64,000 nt of DNA from Papilionanthe hookeriana x Papilionanthe teres. Its lineage: Eukaryota > Streptophyta > Magnoliopsida > Asparagales > Orchidaceae. Location: positions 76,375,283 through 76,439,282 of the forward strand of contig CM040427.1 in assembly GCA_022702705.1 (NCBI GenBank), in the 5' to 3' direction. The position numbers and the translations under genes were made by a program. Of the stretch, positions 45,413 to 57,592 are shown in pieces (positions within the stretch are counted from its first letter, which is position 1; each line of letters begins with the position of its first letter). The notes beneath the pieces were generated by a model. The model did not search any database, was not told the DNA's origin, and saw only the letters and a program-made list of their open reading frames with translations.

Positions 45413-47140
45413 TTACAACAATAACAACAACAAGCCTTTATCCCACAATGTGGGGTCAGCTACATGAATATATTTTCACCATTGTCTTTTATTGACCATC
45501 TTATTTTCATTTAATACTAATAGATTAAAATCATTTTTGCATACAATATGCCCAAGCCTTCTAAGGTCTACCTCTGCTTTTCTTAACTTAAGTTAAATAT
45601 AAAACATCTAATCTCCTAATCGACGTTTAATGTGACCAAACCATCTAAGATGATTCTCATTAATTTTATCCTCCATTGGAGCTACACCAACCATATCATA
45701 GATATATTCATTTCGCATTTTGTCTCAAGTGTCAAGCAACTCATCCGCCTATGCATTTAATCTCAGCAACACTTGACATTTTTTTATGCTTCTCTTTTAA
45801 TGTTTAACATTTTTTTACATAGAGCATTACAAATCTCTCCAAAATCTTAAAAAATTTCCCTTTAAGTCCAAATGGTACTTTTCTATCACCTAATAGGCCC
45901 AATGCATTCCTCCACTTCAACCAACCATCTCGAATTCTACCAATATCATCTCCATCTATATCACCATCACTTTGAACAATAGATCCGAGATATCTAAGAT
46001 TTTCAAACCTTTTAACGATTTGATCACCCATAATTATAACTCTGTCATTAGAGCTGCTACTACTACTAAAATGCCATACCATGTATTCAATTTTATATAT
46101 TCTCAAATGAAGGCATTTAGACTCTAACGTCAACCTAAATTTTTCCTAGACTTTTTTCCCTAGTCTTATCCACAAAAAGGACATCTCATCACCGAAAAGC
46201 ATACACTAAGGTACATCCTCCTGTAAATGTCCAGTAAGAGCGTCCAGAACTAAAACAAATGGACATTGGCTTGAAGCATATCCTTGACGCAATCCAATTG
46301 AAATAAGAAAATACATAGTCAATTCTCCTTCTATTCAAGCACACGTAACCGTTCTAATTTAAATATCCTAATAGCTTTAATACAAGTAATATCAATATCT
46401 TGCTTCTCAAGAACTTTTTAAAGGACTTCTCTTAGAATCTTATTGTAAGCTTTTTCTAAATAAATTAAAATCATATGTACATCCTCCTCTCCTTGTATTT
46501 TTCTAACAAACATCTCGATATTTGTATAGCTTCTATAGTAGACATGTCTGACATAAATCCAAACTAATTATGGGAAAGCTTAGTATCACATATTAGTTTA
46601 TGTTTAATTACCCTTTCTTATAATTTTAAAATATGATACATTAACTTAATTCCTTTATAATTTACACACTCTCGTACATCTCTTTTCTTCTTAAAAATGG
46701 GGACAAAAATACTCCTCCTACACTCCTTCAGAATCTTTTTAGTTTTAGAATAATATCAATGTGTTTAAGCAACAAAGAAAATCCCAAATCTCCTAAATAT
46801 TTCCACACTTTCTACACCGCAGGCTTTCTTTAAAACCTCATCAAATTCTTTTTTACTAATGAGATGATAAAAATAAAGTGTTTTATTACTATTAAAGAAA
46901 TTAAGATTACTAAGTTCAATCATAATTTAGAAATTTCATTGAATAGTTTATAAAAAAAGCGCGCCCACTAGGTTGAATATTCTCTTCTAAGAAAATCACT
47001 TTTTGATTTTATTCTATAATACACTTTACTTGAATTAATTTTTTACTTTACTTTTCTCTTCATTTCGTTAGTCTATACATATATTCTTCACCCTCTTTGG
47101 TATCTAATATATTATAAATATCAACAATAATTTCCAAAGA
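45413..47140 (-). mobile_element. L1-like LINE, 5'-truncated (RT part), copy 1
   Basis: The tail (TTG)n is at 45413-45435. Reading upstream, 46133-45804 encodes KIEYMVWHFSSSS, QIVKRFENLRYLGSIVQSDG, DIGRIRDGWLKWRNALGLLG and GLKGKFFKILERFVMLYV, the C-terminal domain of plant LINE reverse transcriptases. Further up, IFVPIFKKKRDVRECVNYKG and IKLMYH (about 46740-46630) belong to the RT fingers. Stops interrupt it. It ends at about 47140 where a fragment of the giant LTR begins. Confidence 0.82.
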
Positions 47141-47144
47141 TAAT

Positions 47145-50100
47145 TAGGTTGATTTTCAAAACATTTTCTCTGTCCTTAAAAAAATTTTAAAATGCTGCCC
47201 AAAGTTAGAGGATCAACCAGGGCAATTTTCATGATTTTTTTGAAATATAATATAATTTTTATATTTTTTAAATCGTTTGAATATTAAAATAAATAGGAAA
47301 ATACATTTTTTAATTTTAAAAATACAATTTTATTTTTCCTTGATCCCTCAAATTTCAGAGAACTCACTAACTCGATATTGTAATTTTCTAATTTTTATAT
47401 TCTTTCATAGAATCATTTTAGTTGGTAATTGGTGAAATGCTGAGAAAATACATTTAAGTGTTTAAAATATATTTTCTATCAATGAAATTTTGATAGGAGC
47501 ATGTTAGGATTGTTTTATTTAGTTAGAGACATTTTGTGATATTTTGAGACATATTTATATATTTAAGAATTTTAATGATTTTTAACAAGAAAAATGTATA
47601 TTTAATTATAAATCACATTTTTTACTTTTCTTAGGTCACTCTAACTTTAGTTAACTCATTAAGCTTAATTTCATATTTTTTCTGATTCTTATTTTATTTT
47701 TTTATAATTTCTATTAAAACAGAGGTGAAATGCCTAGAAATTAGGCCTTTTGATGCTACATAATTACTCTGAGCTTGAAAAAATCAGGAAACATCCCTAA
47801 GATCATGAATAATAAGCTCTCAAAATTTAATATGATTATAATAAGTAATAAACTATTTATGATTTAATTGATCTCTAGGATCTTTAATTAATTTAAAATA
47901 AAATAATAATAAATATTTTTTTAATTTTTTCTCCATTAAATTCTCCTCTATTCATTGAGCATAGATAGAATTTTATTTTATTTTTTGTGATTCTTCTACA
48001 CCAACATATGAATTTTTGAAGTTAGGTAGCATTTTCTGTATTTTATTAATTCGAAAAAAATCTTAATTTCCTATTTATCAACATGGTCGCTACCTCAAAC
48101 AAGGCAGATTCGAAGATCCGTGCAACGCCTTTCCATTTGTTGTGCTTTATACCTCAGCTGCTGACTCGGCTCGCCGTTCATGTCCTGATCCATCTTTTGA
48201 CTGGATCTGTGCCATCCTTTTAGAATACAAAAAAATTAACGACAACCGTTCATCATCGTTATTGTGCCCTAACCCAAGAACCGTCCAACTTCTAATTCTA
48301 AGGTCTCACTTAGTACTCAATCAAATCGAATGCAGTTTGTTCCTACAATTTCATCTAATTGAGAAGAACCTATATATACGGTTAAGTGGACAGGAATTGT
48401 TCTTTTATTTCGCAAAGGTCCAAAATAAGGTAAAATTTAGGATTTTTAAGCTATACCTTTCCTAAGAGGCGAGGTCTCGATTGGGTTGGTTGAGAAGCTT
48501 CGCCTTGCATCCACAAACCTTCTTCAAGTGTTGGTTTGCTTTGAGACGGGGTCTAAGTATGACCTAAACCAAAGGGTGGCTCGAGAGTGGTCTTGGACTA
48601 GGTTAAAGAGCTTGGGAATAGAGGCTTTGGATCGGGAAAGTGGTTTTAGGGTGTGGGGAAGCTTTTGGAAGAGTTAATTTGGGGTTTCGACAAGTTTGGT
48701 GAAGTGGCCAGAAAGCCTTGGATTTCAATGATGAAATTAGGATTTCTCAGTAGGAAGCAATGGTTGAAATTATGGAGGAAGAGCTTCGTATGAATGCTAG
48801 GAAGGTTTGAAGTGATTTTGGTAGAATTTCCCTAAGGTTGTTTTGCACTTTTTTTCTTGGTCATGAGAGGGGTGGATTTATAAGCTTTTCCATGAGGGAA
48901 GGTTAGGGCTCTCATTAGCTGGTCAAAGCTTGCTTCGGTGGAGAGGGGACAGTGTCGAGAATCCAGTTGGATTGAGCCACATTGAATGGGTAGAATTTGG
49001 GGTTAGAGCCAAGGTAACGGCTCTCAGATTCTAGATTTTTCAGGAGTAAGGTTGGTCGACCAGGGTATGTTGGGTTTTTTCCATGCTGAAGAAGTTTAGT
49101 GGTTAAAGCTTGTGAATTCAATTATCTTGTGCCAAGTGTCCAAGAGTTAGATTTAAATGGAATGGACTTGGGCTAATTTTGAGTTTGACTTGGACTAATG
49201 TCAAAGAAACATGTTTGGGGTGGTCTCCAATATTGCGGAGGTTGCTAGCCAGCTTGGGGAAGTGAGTGGTTAAGTCTCTATCCAAGGGATTGGAGATTAT
49301 TTTCATTTTATCTTGGTTTAAGAGAAAAATAAATGGAGTTAGGTGCTCTTGGGGGTAATTGGAAAGATTTTCCTCCATTTACAACTTTGGAGAGTGTATT
49401 TGTGCAGATTTTGGGCCCTTTCATGTGGAGATATTTACAAAAAAGAAGTATTTTGGACGGTGTTACTTCAATTTTGTCCAGGTTGTATCGCGACGGTATT
49501 GGATTAAACCACGAAAATGATATTATTGGTGGTGTTATTCGGTATGTTATTGAGGTATTATCATCATAGGAACATGGGGTAGTGTTATTGGAGGGAGTAC
49601 CGCAGTAGTATTTCGGTGTTATTGGGAACTTGTGGCGGTACTGTTATTGAAGGGAGTACCGTGGTAGTATTTCAGTATTATTGGGGTTTTGCAGCACGGT
49701 ATCATGAGCTTATGCAGAGACGTTAGTATTGCGGTGTTTTAATAGGTGTATCGTGGTGTTATTGGCGCGACACCACTGTCGGTTGTGGGATTGTGTGGTG
49801 ATAGTAGTATTGCGGTGTTATTATTGTTGTATTTTGGTGTTATTGGGAGCTTTTTCCCGTGATTTGGTGTGTGGTGTTATCACTGATTGTTCGTGGTGTT
49901 ATTGTAGGTTTGGAGGTGGTGTTATTAGGGTTGGTCGCGGTTTGAAGTAGTGTTATTGCAGATTTTGTCGTGGTTTGGTTTGTGTCATTATTATAGCATT
50001 GAAATGGTGGTATTTGGGTATTTTGTGACAGTCTTGTAGTGTTATTGGCTCGGGTTTAGTCCAAATCAAGCCCAAACCTAACTTAAACCCCTTTACCACT

Positions 50101-50544
50101 TCATTTCAAGTTATAGACACATAGCACAAGGCAACTGAGGGTTTAGTGAGTTTTTTAGTTTTTATCATGAGGAAATTTGGAGTATGAATTTGATATTTTT
50201 GGATTGAAGCTTAGAATTTCATGAAATTGGATTGGCTTTGTTGGTTTGCATTAATCTTGGTGGATTTGGAGTGGATTTGAAGTGAATTTGTCAAATTTGG
50301 CCATAAGGCTTGAAATTTGGTTGGGTTGAATTTTATTTTGGATTTTTTTTTTGTAGGATTTGATGTAAATTGAATTTAATTTTGCATGTTGTGTGAAATT
50401 TGATGTAAATTAATGTGAAATTGGATTTTGGGCCCATGGGAATTGGGTTTAAAGTTTGGATTTGATTTTGGGTTGAATGGACTTCGGGTGAAATTAGTGG
50501 AAATTGAAGCCAATTTGGTAATTTTAGTTGGAAAATTTAGTTGA
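47145..50544 (-). mobile_element. Diverged fragment of the giant-LTR family
   Basis: It is collinear, in the same orientation, with about 28915-32450 of the complete 5' LTR. Shared blocks include GATTTTCAA...GACCA...GGCAATTTT near its left, TCTCCTCTATTCATTGAGCA at 47940-47965 and the GC-richer part at 48080-48220. A TTGGGTT/AAATTTGG-skewed part follows at 50200-50540. Both LTR ends are missing. It has an extra array at 49480-50045 not seen in the other copies. Open frames such as 48142-48465 have no protein support. Confidence 0.72.
49480..50045 (+). repeat. Degenerate GGTGTTATT-motif array
   Basis: Within about 560 bp the words GTGTTATT, GGTGTTATTG, GGTATTATT or CAGTATTATTGG appear some 20 times at irregular distances. 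GTCGTGGT, GGGAGTACCG and GCGGTA words stand between; GGGAGTACCGCAGTAGTATT and GGGAGTACCGTGGTAGTATT are near-exact repeats about 75 bp apart. It looks like a decayed minisatellite inside the LTR fragment. Confidence 0.7.
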
Positions 50545-53500
50545 TTTTTGGATAAAAACTAATGTAACAGGGGTAGGAAACATTATCATAAGGTGTGGCA
50601 CAAAAACAACAACACAAAATATGGATTGAAGTAGTATCGAATTGTATGCTAACTCTAACTTGACAATATGAAATATATCATTTGAATTATTTATTGGGAA
50701 AATTCTCCTAATCTGAAGGGAAGGATGACAGTTCCTTCTACCTCATTAGACGAATATCAAAGACATAGTGACGCCTTGAGGTAGTTTTAAGCTACTCTAA
50801 TTAATCCTAGATTGAGAATTATTGACAAGAATAAAATATCCATAGTGGAAATTATGGATAAAAATATCCTTACTTCACAACAAAATTTTCTAATTCTTGC
50901 ACTTATGAAAAGTTGAACCAGATGTGGGATCTGAATTCCTTCCATATGAGATTTATCAATAGTGTTGAAATTACTAATGTGATATAGTTTTGCTATGGTT
51001 CCTCAGGTGCAGTAATTAAGACCTAATTGGAGAACAATGAGCCCCCAATAATTTTGTTAATTTCACCCATGATTTTGCTGATTCCATAATGTTTGTTTTG
51101 AGTTTATTTCACCCTATTAGGAGTGTTATCCACATGAGGTTGTTTGTTTTATATAAATTAACCTAAATATTCCTCCCAACTTGGACGTTCATTTTTTTTC
51201 TAAATTGATGACATAATTTGATGGTATGACCATGACTTTGGTGAAAGTGATATTATTTTCATTGATTTGCTAAATTACCTTTTAATATGGATGACCATCA
51301 AATATTTTCTTCATTTTGAATGGACATCAAAATATTAACACATATTGTAGTGAGCAATATATATCCCTTTTCTATTCAAGGCTCATGTTGACTAGAAGAT
51401 GAAGAGGGAGATTGCAGTTCTCCTTTACTCATTCCTTTTTAACAGTGAGGCTTGACTAGTTTTACCAGAGGTATTCTTACACTTGCTTATGGGTGGTAGA
51501 AATTACTTCTTATGAGCTTTGATTGCCTCATTAGAAATAATTTAATTTAATGTGATGGATGATGTCAACATAGAAATAGATAGCCATTCTCATTAATGAT
51601 AAGTAGAATGGCACAAAATAAGGCCATCATAAACACACACCTCTTAACAACGTTGGATTCACTCTTTAAATCTAATGATCTTCAACAAAGAATCTTTGAA
51701 TGTATTTTCTTGTGCAATTCTATCTCATTTTGAAAAATTGTCGAAATATATGAATTGTATTTGACAACACTTCAATTTTTATTAATTTCTTGAAAGTGGC
51801 ATGACTAATTTATCTATGTTGTGAATAACCCTCCCAAGAGGAAAGAAAACCACTTACGGGATTACCCTTTCATAGTGAAAAAAAAAACTTGACATAAGGG
51901 AACATAGAAGACTCGATGTATGTACAAGTAAGATTTATAATGATAAATATGTTCATAACGATAAAATACCCCATCATAAGAGTGAATATTTATGAGCTTA
52001 AATTTTACTAGGATACTCTATTAAAGGATTGTCTTGGACAAAGGAACGATTCCTAGAATCTATAACTAGTAAGCAAGTGCTTTTTTTTTCTATTAGAGGG
52101 AACTCCTCCTGAAATAGATGTCATAGTTCCTCGTGATTTACAGGATGAAATTACATTGAATTCTCAATAAATATTGGAGGATTGTAACTTAGTCAGGTTG
52201 CATAAGATGAGTGTGAAATTGATAAATTCTAAGTGTTTTGCTTCCTAGCAAGGTTGATGAGGGGCCGCTAGACGTGCATTCTCAAAAAATCTTATGGTAA
52301 GTAAGCTTCACTAATTGGCACTAGCATTGATTGTCATACTATGTGTAAGAATTAAAAATATTATTGAGATTTCTACATTTTACGCACAGTCTTCCAAAAG
52401 TAAAGAAGAGGCACCTTCACAATTAAAGTTTATTAAAAAAAAGATGAAAGTAGAGATTTGACGTCATGAACTTTAAGATTGTCCCCTAAAATGGTAGGTG
52501 TTAGAATAGGAGGGTCCATTTTTCAGAGCATTATTCTTAGGAGCCATAAAAAAGGTTGGCTATTGCTGCCACAGATAACACAAAACTATTGTAAGCTAGG
52601 GAATTCTTTGTTGTAGAGATATATATTATTATTGCAATACTTTACGAAGATCCATCACATATAGATAAAGAAAGGTTGGGGGAGTAATCAAATAAAATTT
52701 TTATATGAAATATCTAAAAATGAAAAAAAAATCACAGGGCCTATAATAGTTAAAGTATTATACTATATAATTTAGTTACAAAGTGACACTCTTCTCTCTA
52801 ATTGGAGAAGGTAATATTATAGAGTAATGATCCAACAATAATTGCTCAAGAATTAGGCCACATAAGCTGCTAAAGAAGATTGACAACGACCTTGGGTAGT
52901 TGTGATCATCTGTGGGGTAAGTGAGAATCTCTAGTGATTTAAGTTGACACTTGATGGTCGAAGGAAATCATTTTTGATCGACGATGAACACTTGTGATTG
53001 GTGGAAATCTCTAGTGGTGAATAACAACCTCCTATGGCCGACGATGATCTCTAGTTGTCAACAATGTTCTTACATGATCGGTAGCTATCTCGGGTGATAA
53101 CAGATGACCACCTTAATTTCAAGGGAAAATCTTTAATTTGTAGCTCACACTTGTCCCCCATTAAAATCAAACATTTGGGTTTTATTTATATTTTCTAAGA
53201 GGGATATTTGGTTATTTTGGCCTAAATTTCCTAAGCCGCGTCATCAAATGGTATTGATTTATTTGAAAATAGCTTATTTCTTTAATATTGAAATATCTTG
53301 ATGAAAAAATAGCTGAATGATCTTAGGGCTCATTAGATTTCTCATATTAAGACGCTCGATTTGATTTAAAGGTCAAATTTGGAGATTGTTTGGTCCTCCA
53401 ATTTATGTTCTAAAATTTTTACTGTGCTTCAAATGCTTGATCCGGGCTTCATTGAGTTCGAGTTGACTCACTTCCGATGTCATTGGATTTTTTTTTTCTC

Positions 53501-53724
53501 AAGATGCTTAGTTTAACTACAAAGTTTTGAAATTGTGGCTCATACAATCTTAAATTTGAATTTGGAATGCTTCTTGCTCAACCTTCATCAAGGTTCCTTC
53601 ACCGTTGTTAAAAATTTCTTGGTTAAACATCAACTATTAAACAAAATATTATAATTATCTAATATCAATAAATATTATGTGCATGTAGCATTAATAATAG
53701 CTGAGAATAATATATTGTAATTTT

Positions 53725-54415
53725 ATTATATGCATTAAAAATATTAATTGTATGGGGACTTTCTTGAAGGAATAAAAAGATTGATTCTTTAATAAAGCAA
53801 ATTTATAGCAAGTGGATTCCCACGAAAATTTAATATAAAAGTATCTATCCATTTGAGAAGCATATTTGCAGAAAAATAAAATAATGATGCTACGTTAATA
53901 ACTTTCTTTAAGGTTTTACTCTTATAAATAGATTGAGCATCATAAAGATTGTGTTTTTCTTGAGGCATATTGAACATGTAACTGATGTGACTTTTTAGAA
54001 AGGTAGAGCATCGAGCCTTCGACTTACAATGAGTATCTTGACATGTAAGTAATCCATAATTTACCCATAGACTTGAACATATAACTGATTGTGTTTTTCC
54101 TTATGCAACAGGGCATGCCAAAAATTGCTATGTCAACTTACAATGATACACCTTGGATATAAACAACAAGAAGTTGGGCTGAGAAATGAAATAAAATAGC
54201 TACTCGAATTCATAAAAATTCGTTTTTTATTTTTTTCATCTCGAACTTTTGGATGACTTAACCAACAAAGCTTAGGAAAGATTTTATTTTACAAACTTGT
54301 TTCATGGATTTCTTTAGAAGTTGATGACCTAATCTTATACCATAGAAGAATCGATGATAGAAATTACATATTATAATTTTGGTTAGCATCATTATATCGG
54401 TCAGGAAAATATTAT
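53725..54415. other. Extra segment present only in duplication copy 2
   Basis: Copy 1 runs straight from ATAATATATTGTAA to AATTATATTAATAAA (about 42317-42350), whereas copy 2 has about 690 bp between the same words. No terminal repeats or ORF of known type are visible; a 62-codon minus frame (53977-53789) shows no known motif. It is either an insertion here or a deletion in copy 1. Confidence 0.6.
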
Positions 54416-54477
54416 ATATTAATTATATTAATAAAGTAGCAATCTGGTGAACTCATAATAGTACTTTCACCCTCCAT

Positions 54478-54690
54478 ACAACAAACAACAAAAACTTTAT
54501 CCTACTAAGTGGTTTCGTCTACATGAATCCTTTTTCTTGTTATATTTTCATTCAATTATAATAAATCAAGATTATTTTATACAATATGCCCAAGTCTTCC
54601 TAGGTCTACCTCTGGCTTTTTTAACAACGGTCGAATCTAAAACATCTACTCTCCTAATCGGATCATCAGATGATCGACATTTAACTTTCG
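54478..54690 (-). mobile_element. LINE 3'-end fragment, copy 2
   Basis: Counterpart of 42397-42650, with ACAACAAAAACTTTATCC and ATGCCCAAGTCTTCCTAGGT. The GTGGGGTCAGC word is changed to GTGGTTTCGTC. Confidence 0.7.
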
Positions 54691-55356
54691 CCCTCCATTA
54701 AAAAAAAATAAAAATAAAAATAAAAAATAAATTCATAATTCTATTTAGAAACAGTCCTCATAAGAATTCACCCCCTATTTTCACCCAAGGGAGAAACTAT
54801 TCCTAATAGGATACCCTTCTAGACTTTAAGCTTGATGAATCTTGAATATGTTTCATATGGAGAGTATGTGGAGACCTCGGTTTACTATATAAAACAACAC
54901 ATTAGACCTTGAGAATTTAAGAGTCTGAATGTTGAAGGAAAATTAATGTTATTTATTCTCTTATTGCCACGAAAACCGCAAAATAATCTTCTCACAAGTC
55001 CCTATCCAACCAATTGATGTTAGTTGCCTTCATTATGCTCTAGGATCTATGTCTTAAAAGCAAACTTCCAAAGTATTTAGGATATCATAGACTTTGCGTG
55101 ATACCTTGAAGCTAGGAAAAACAAAATTTCTGCCATATTTAAATCTATATGTAAATAGCCTTGAAAATTATATTTTCTTAAAATTTTGAGGAATTAAACA
55201 AACTCCATGACATGCTGGATACTTTAAGGTTAGAACCTTCTTAACAAGTATTATTAGATAAGATTCTAGAGCATAAAGAAGTCAACAAACATCAAGTGGA
55301 AGGACAAGAGACCTTTAAAGATTATTTTTAGGTTTTTTTGACCAAACGTGCATAAA

Positions 55357-55382
55357 TAATATATATATATATATATATATAA
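55357..55382. repeat. (AT)n microsatellite, short allele of the duplicated locus
   Basis: About 13 units at the place where copy 1 has about 33. Confidence 0.9.
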
Positions 55383-55393
55383 TCTATAAAAGC

Positions 55394-55675
55394 ATCTCTT
55401 AGGAAACAAAGAACGGTTTGTAGAAAGGTGTTTTTTGTTTTTACATGCTTGAACTTGTTTTACTAGACTTACATCTCCAAGCATCCTAAAAATAGTATAG
55501 ATAAAAAAAAGTAATATATTTGTGTGTGTGTGTGTGTGTGTGTTATCTCTAACACCATATTTCTTAGGAAACAAGCACGGTTTGTAGAAAGGTGTTTTTT
55601 TTTACATGCTTGAACTTGTTTTACTAGACTTACATTTCCAAGCATCCTAAAAATATTATAGATAAAAAAAAAGCT
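55394..55675. repeat. Local duplication around a (GT)n tract
   Basis: About 115 bp (55394-55512) is repeated at 55563-55675. Both contain GGTTTGTAGAAAGGTG, TTACATGCTTGAACTTG and CCAAGCATCCTAAAAAT. The stretch between holds (GT)n at 55518-55541. Copy 1 of the locus has one unit only. Confidence 0.85.
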
Positions 55676-55688
55676 GCACGAAAAAGCG

Positions 55689-55988
55689 GTCATACGTAAT
55701 ACGCATGCAGAATTGCGTGCGTATGAAGGTTATTCAGAGGTTATGAGAGGGTTATGTCCGTGTTATTAGGCTTAATACCCCCAATAACTTCACAGTAACC
55801 CCCCAATAACCTACAAATAAGTTCGGCGATTATGTTATCATATATTTGTAGATTACTAGAGGATTATTATAAAATTATTAGTGGTATTAACCCTAATAAC
55901 ACAATCATAATCTCCGAATACCCTCTCAATAACTTTCATACGCATGCAATTTTGCGTGCATATTACATACGCAAATATTTCTCCCCAG
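55689..55988. mobile_element. Foldback/MITE-like element, copy 2 (longer)
   Basis: The left part CATACGTAATACGCATGCAG and the inverse of the right end (GCGTATGTAATATGCACGCA) pair over about 90 bp, continuing with GTTATTCAGAGGTTATGAGA versus GTTATTGAGAGGGTATTCGG. The outer GGGGAGAAATATTTG is kept only on the right. Inside the arm a second small hairpin (ATACGCATGC…GCGTGCGTAT, 55700-55724) occurs. Non-coding. Confidence 0.65.
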
Positions 55989-57592
55989 GGAGAGTATGTA
56001 ATACTAAATTGACCTCACTCAATGGTTTAAACGCATTTGATGGGTAGAATTGTAATATTAAATTGACCCTTACGGTCGTGAAAGAGAATAAAATTAAAAT
56101 TAGTTGTGAGCTTATAAAGTTAAGTACGGCTTACTTTAGGGTTTCCATGCATTCAAACGTTTGAGGATCTTATTGGAATGGATAATACTTGCATGCGTAG
56201 ATGAGAAAGGGGAAAAATGACAGCTTTAATGAAACTTACATAAATGTTCAGACGTATAGAATATCCAATGTTATTGATGCTTAATTGGCAATTTTGTAAT
56301 CTCATTCTTAGATGACCTCCATTCAACTAGAACTCAAGTTGGAGTGTATAATATTGTATCTAAAGATGAAATCAAAGAAGTGAAAAATAACTTTTAGAGC
56401 CCTTGCTAACTAAATTGATTCGCTTAAGTATAATAAACTAATGTGGCAAATATGATAATTAGAATGTCCTTTAGCCTTTAGAAAGTGCGTGTATAGTTCC
56501 ATTTGTTGGACCAACCGTTCCTTATCTACTTGATTATGAGCAAAGAAGGACAACTTTTCTAATGCATAAAAGAACTTTGTGCTTGTCTAGTCAAGCGAGT
56601 GTGTAGTGAACTAACTAAAAACATGGAAGAGTAAATTAAATGACACATTAAAAGATGTGTGATTAAGCAGTTTTTAATCGAGTTGGTTAGCGGAATATGG
56701 ATAAAAAGTGATTCAAGGTGACTTGATTAACATTTTAGAAGTGATTGTCATTTACTCAATTGAGAATACTTTTCTAGAAATCATTTAACAACCAATCTAT
56801 CGAGACATATTGCTAATAACTATAAAGCATTTATTGCGGTGAAATATTTTTTCTATTCTACTGTAGGGGAATGATTAGTGGTTGGTGGGGAATTTTTTGT
56901 AATTATGGGGTGTCCACCACAGATCTTGGAAGATTTCTTTTTAAATGATTTAATGAGTCTTTTGAAGAACAATATATTGCCTCGAGAAAGAATATTACCC
57001 TTAAATGAAGCTAATCATTCGAATCATGATTATTATTAAGATTTATAGGTCTACTATCCTAAGGCTTTCCCAATCTTAGGGTGTAATTTATTTAATTTTG
57101 GAGTTTGATATCCCTACAGAAGAAAATCTTCATAGGTAATTACATTTTGAGAATTATGACTTCTGTGAATACTCTTGATTAAATTATTAGCTTCTATTAT
57201 GTGGGAATATAAGATAAGTGTCTTCATGATTGATATTTCAAAACATCAAATAGATCAATATGTTAGAAAAGATTTATTTGGAATTGAAGGTTTGAGGCTT
57301 ATAGTCCAATTACAGTGTGCTATGGGAAGGCCCGTGAAAAGGGTTAGCCACTCTCTAAGGAGAAGACTTACCATGAGAATTTGAATTATAAGATTACTAA
57401 AAAAAGATAGTGATTTTATTTGGTGGTTAGATTTGGTTTGAAGGGTTAGTTTGAGTTGATAGGGTTTGGTTTGAAAAGATGAGAACTCCAACTTATTTTA
57501 TTTCAGTTAACTAACTTAATTTAATTCAAGTTATTTGAAGTTTGCTTGAAGTTATAAAAACTTTGTTGTAAGTTGTTTTAGTTTACAACAAT
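55989..57592. other. Unassigned duplicated DNA, copy 2
   Basis: Counterpart of 43757-45412. Nothing recognised. A 69-codon plus frame at 57175-57384 is not open in copy 1 and has no motif. Confidence 0.4.

Larger units (their letters stand above)
38943..46698. repeat. Segmental direct duplication, copy 1
   Basis: This segment and 50545-58880 share the same order of parts: protease and gag relics, the block around 41360-41700, a LINE tail, an (AT)n tract, a foldback element, about 1.65 kb of unassigned DNA and a second LINE tail. Identity by eye is high in most stretches. Homology begins at TTTTTGGATAAAA on the left and ends in the LINE near CACTCTCGTACATC on the right. Confidence 0.85.

Noticed and set aside
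48142..48465. 107-codon plus-strand ORF as a host gene
   Set aside because: It lies in the GC-richer part of an LTR fragment, is antisense to LTR direction, and shows no protein motif.
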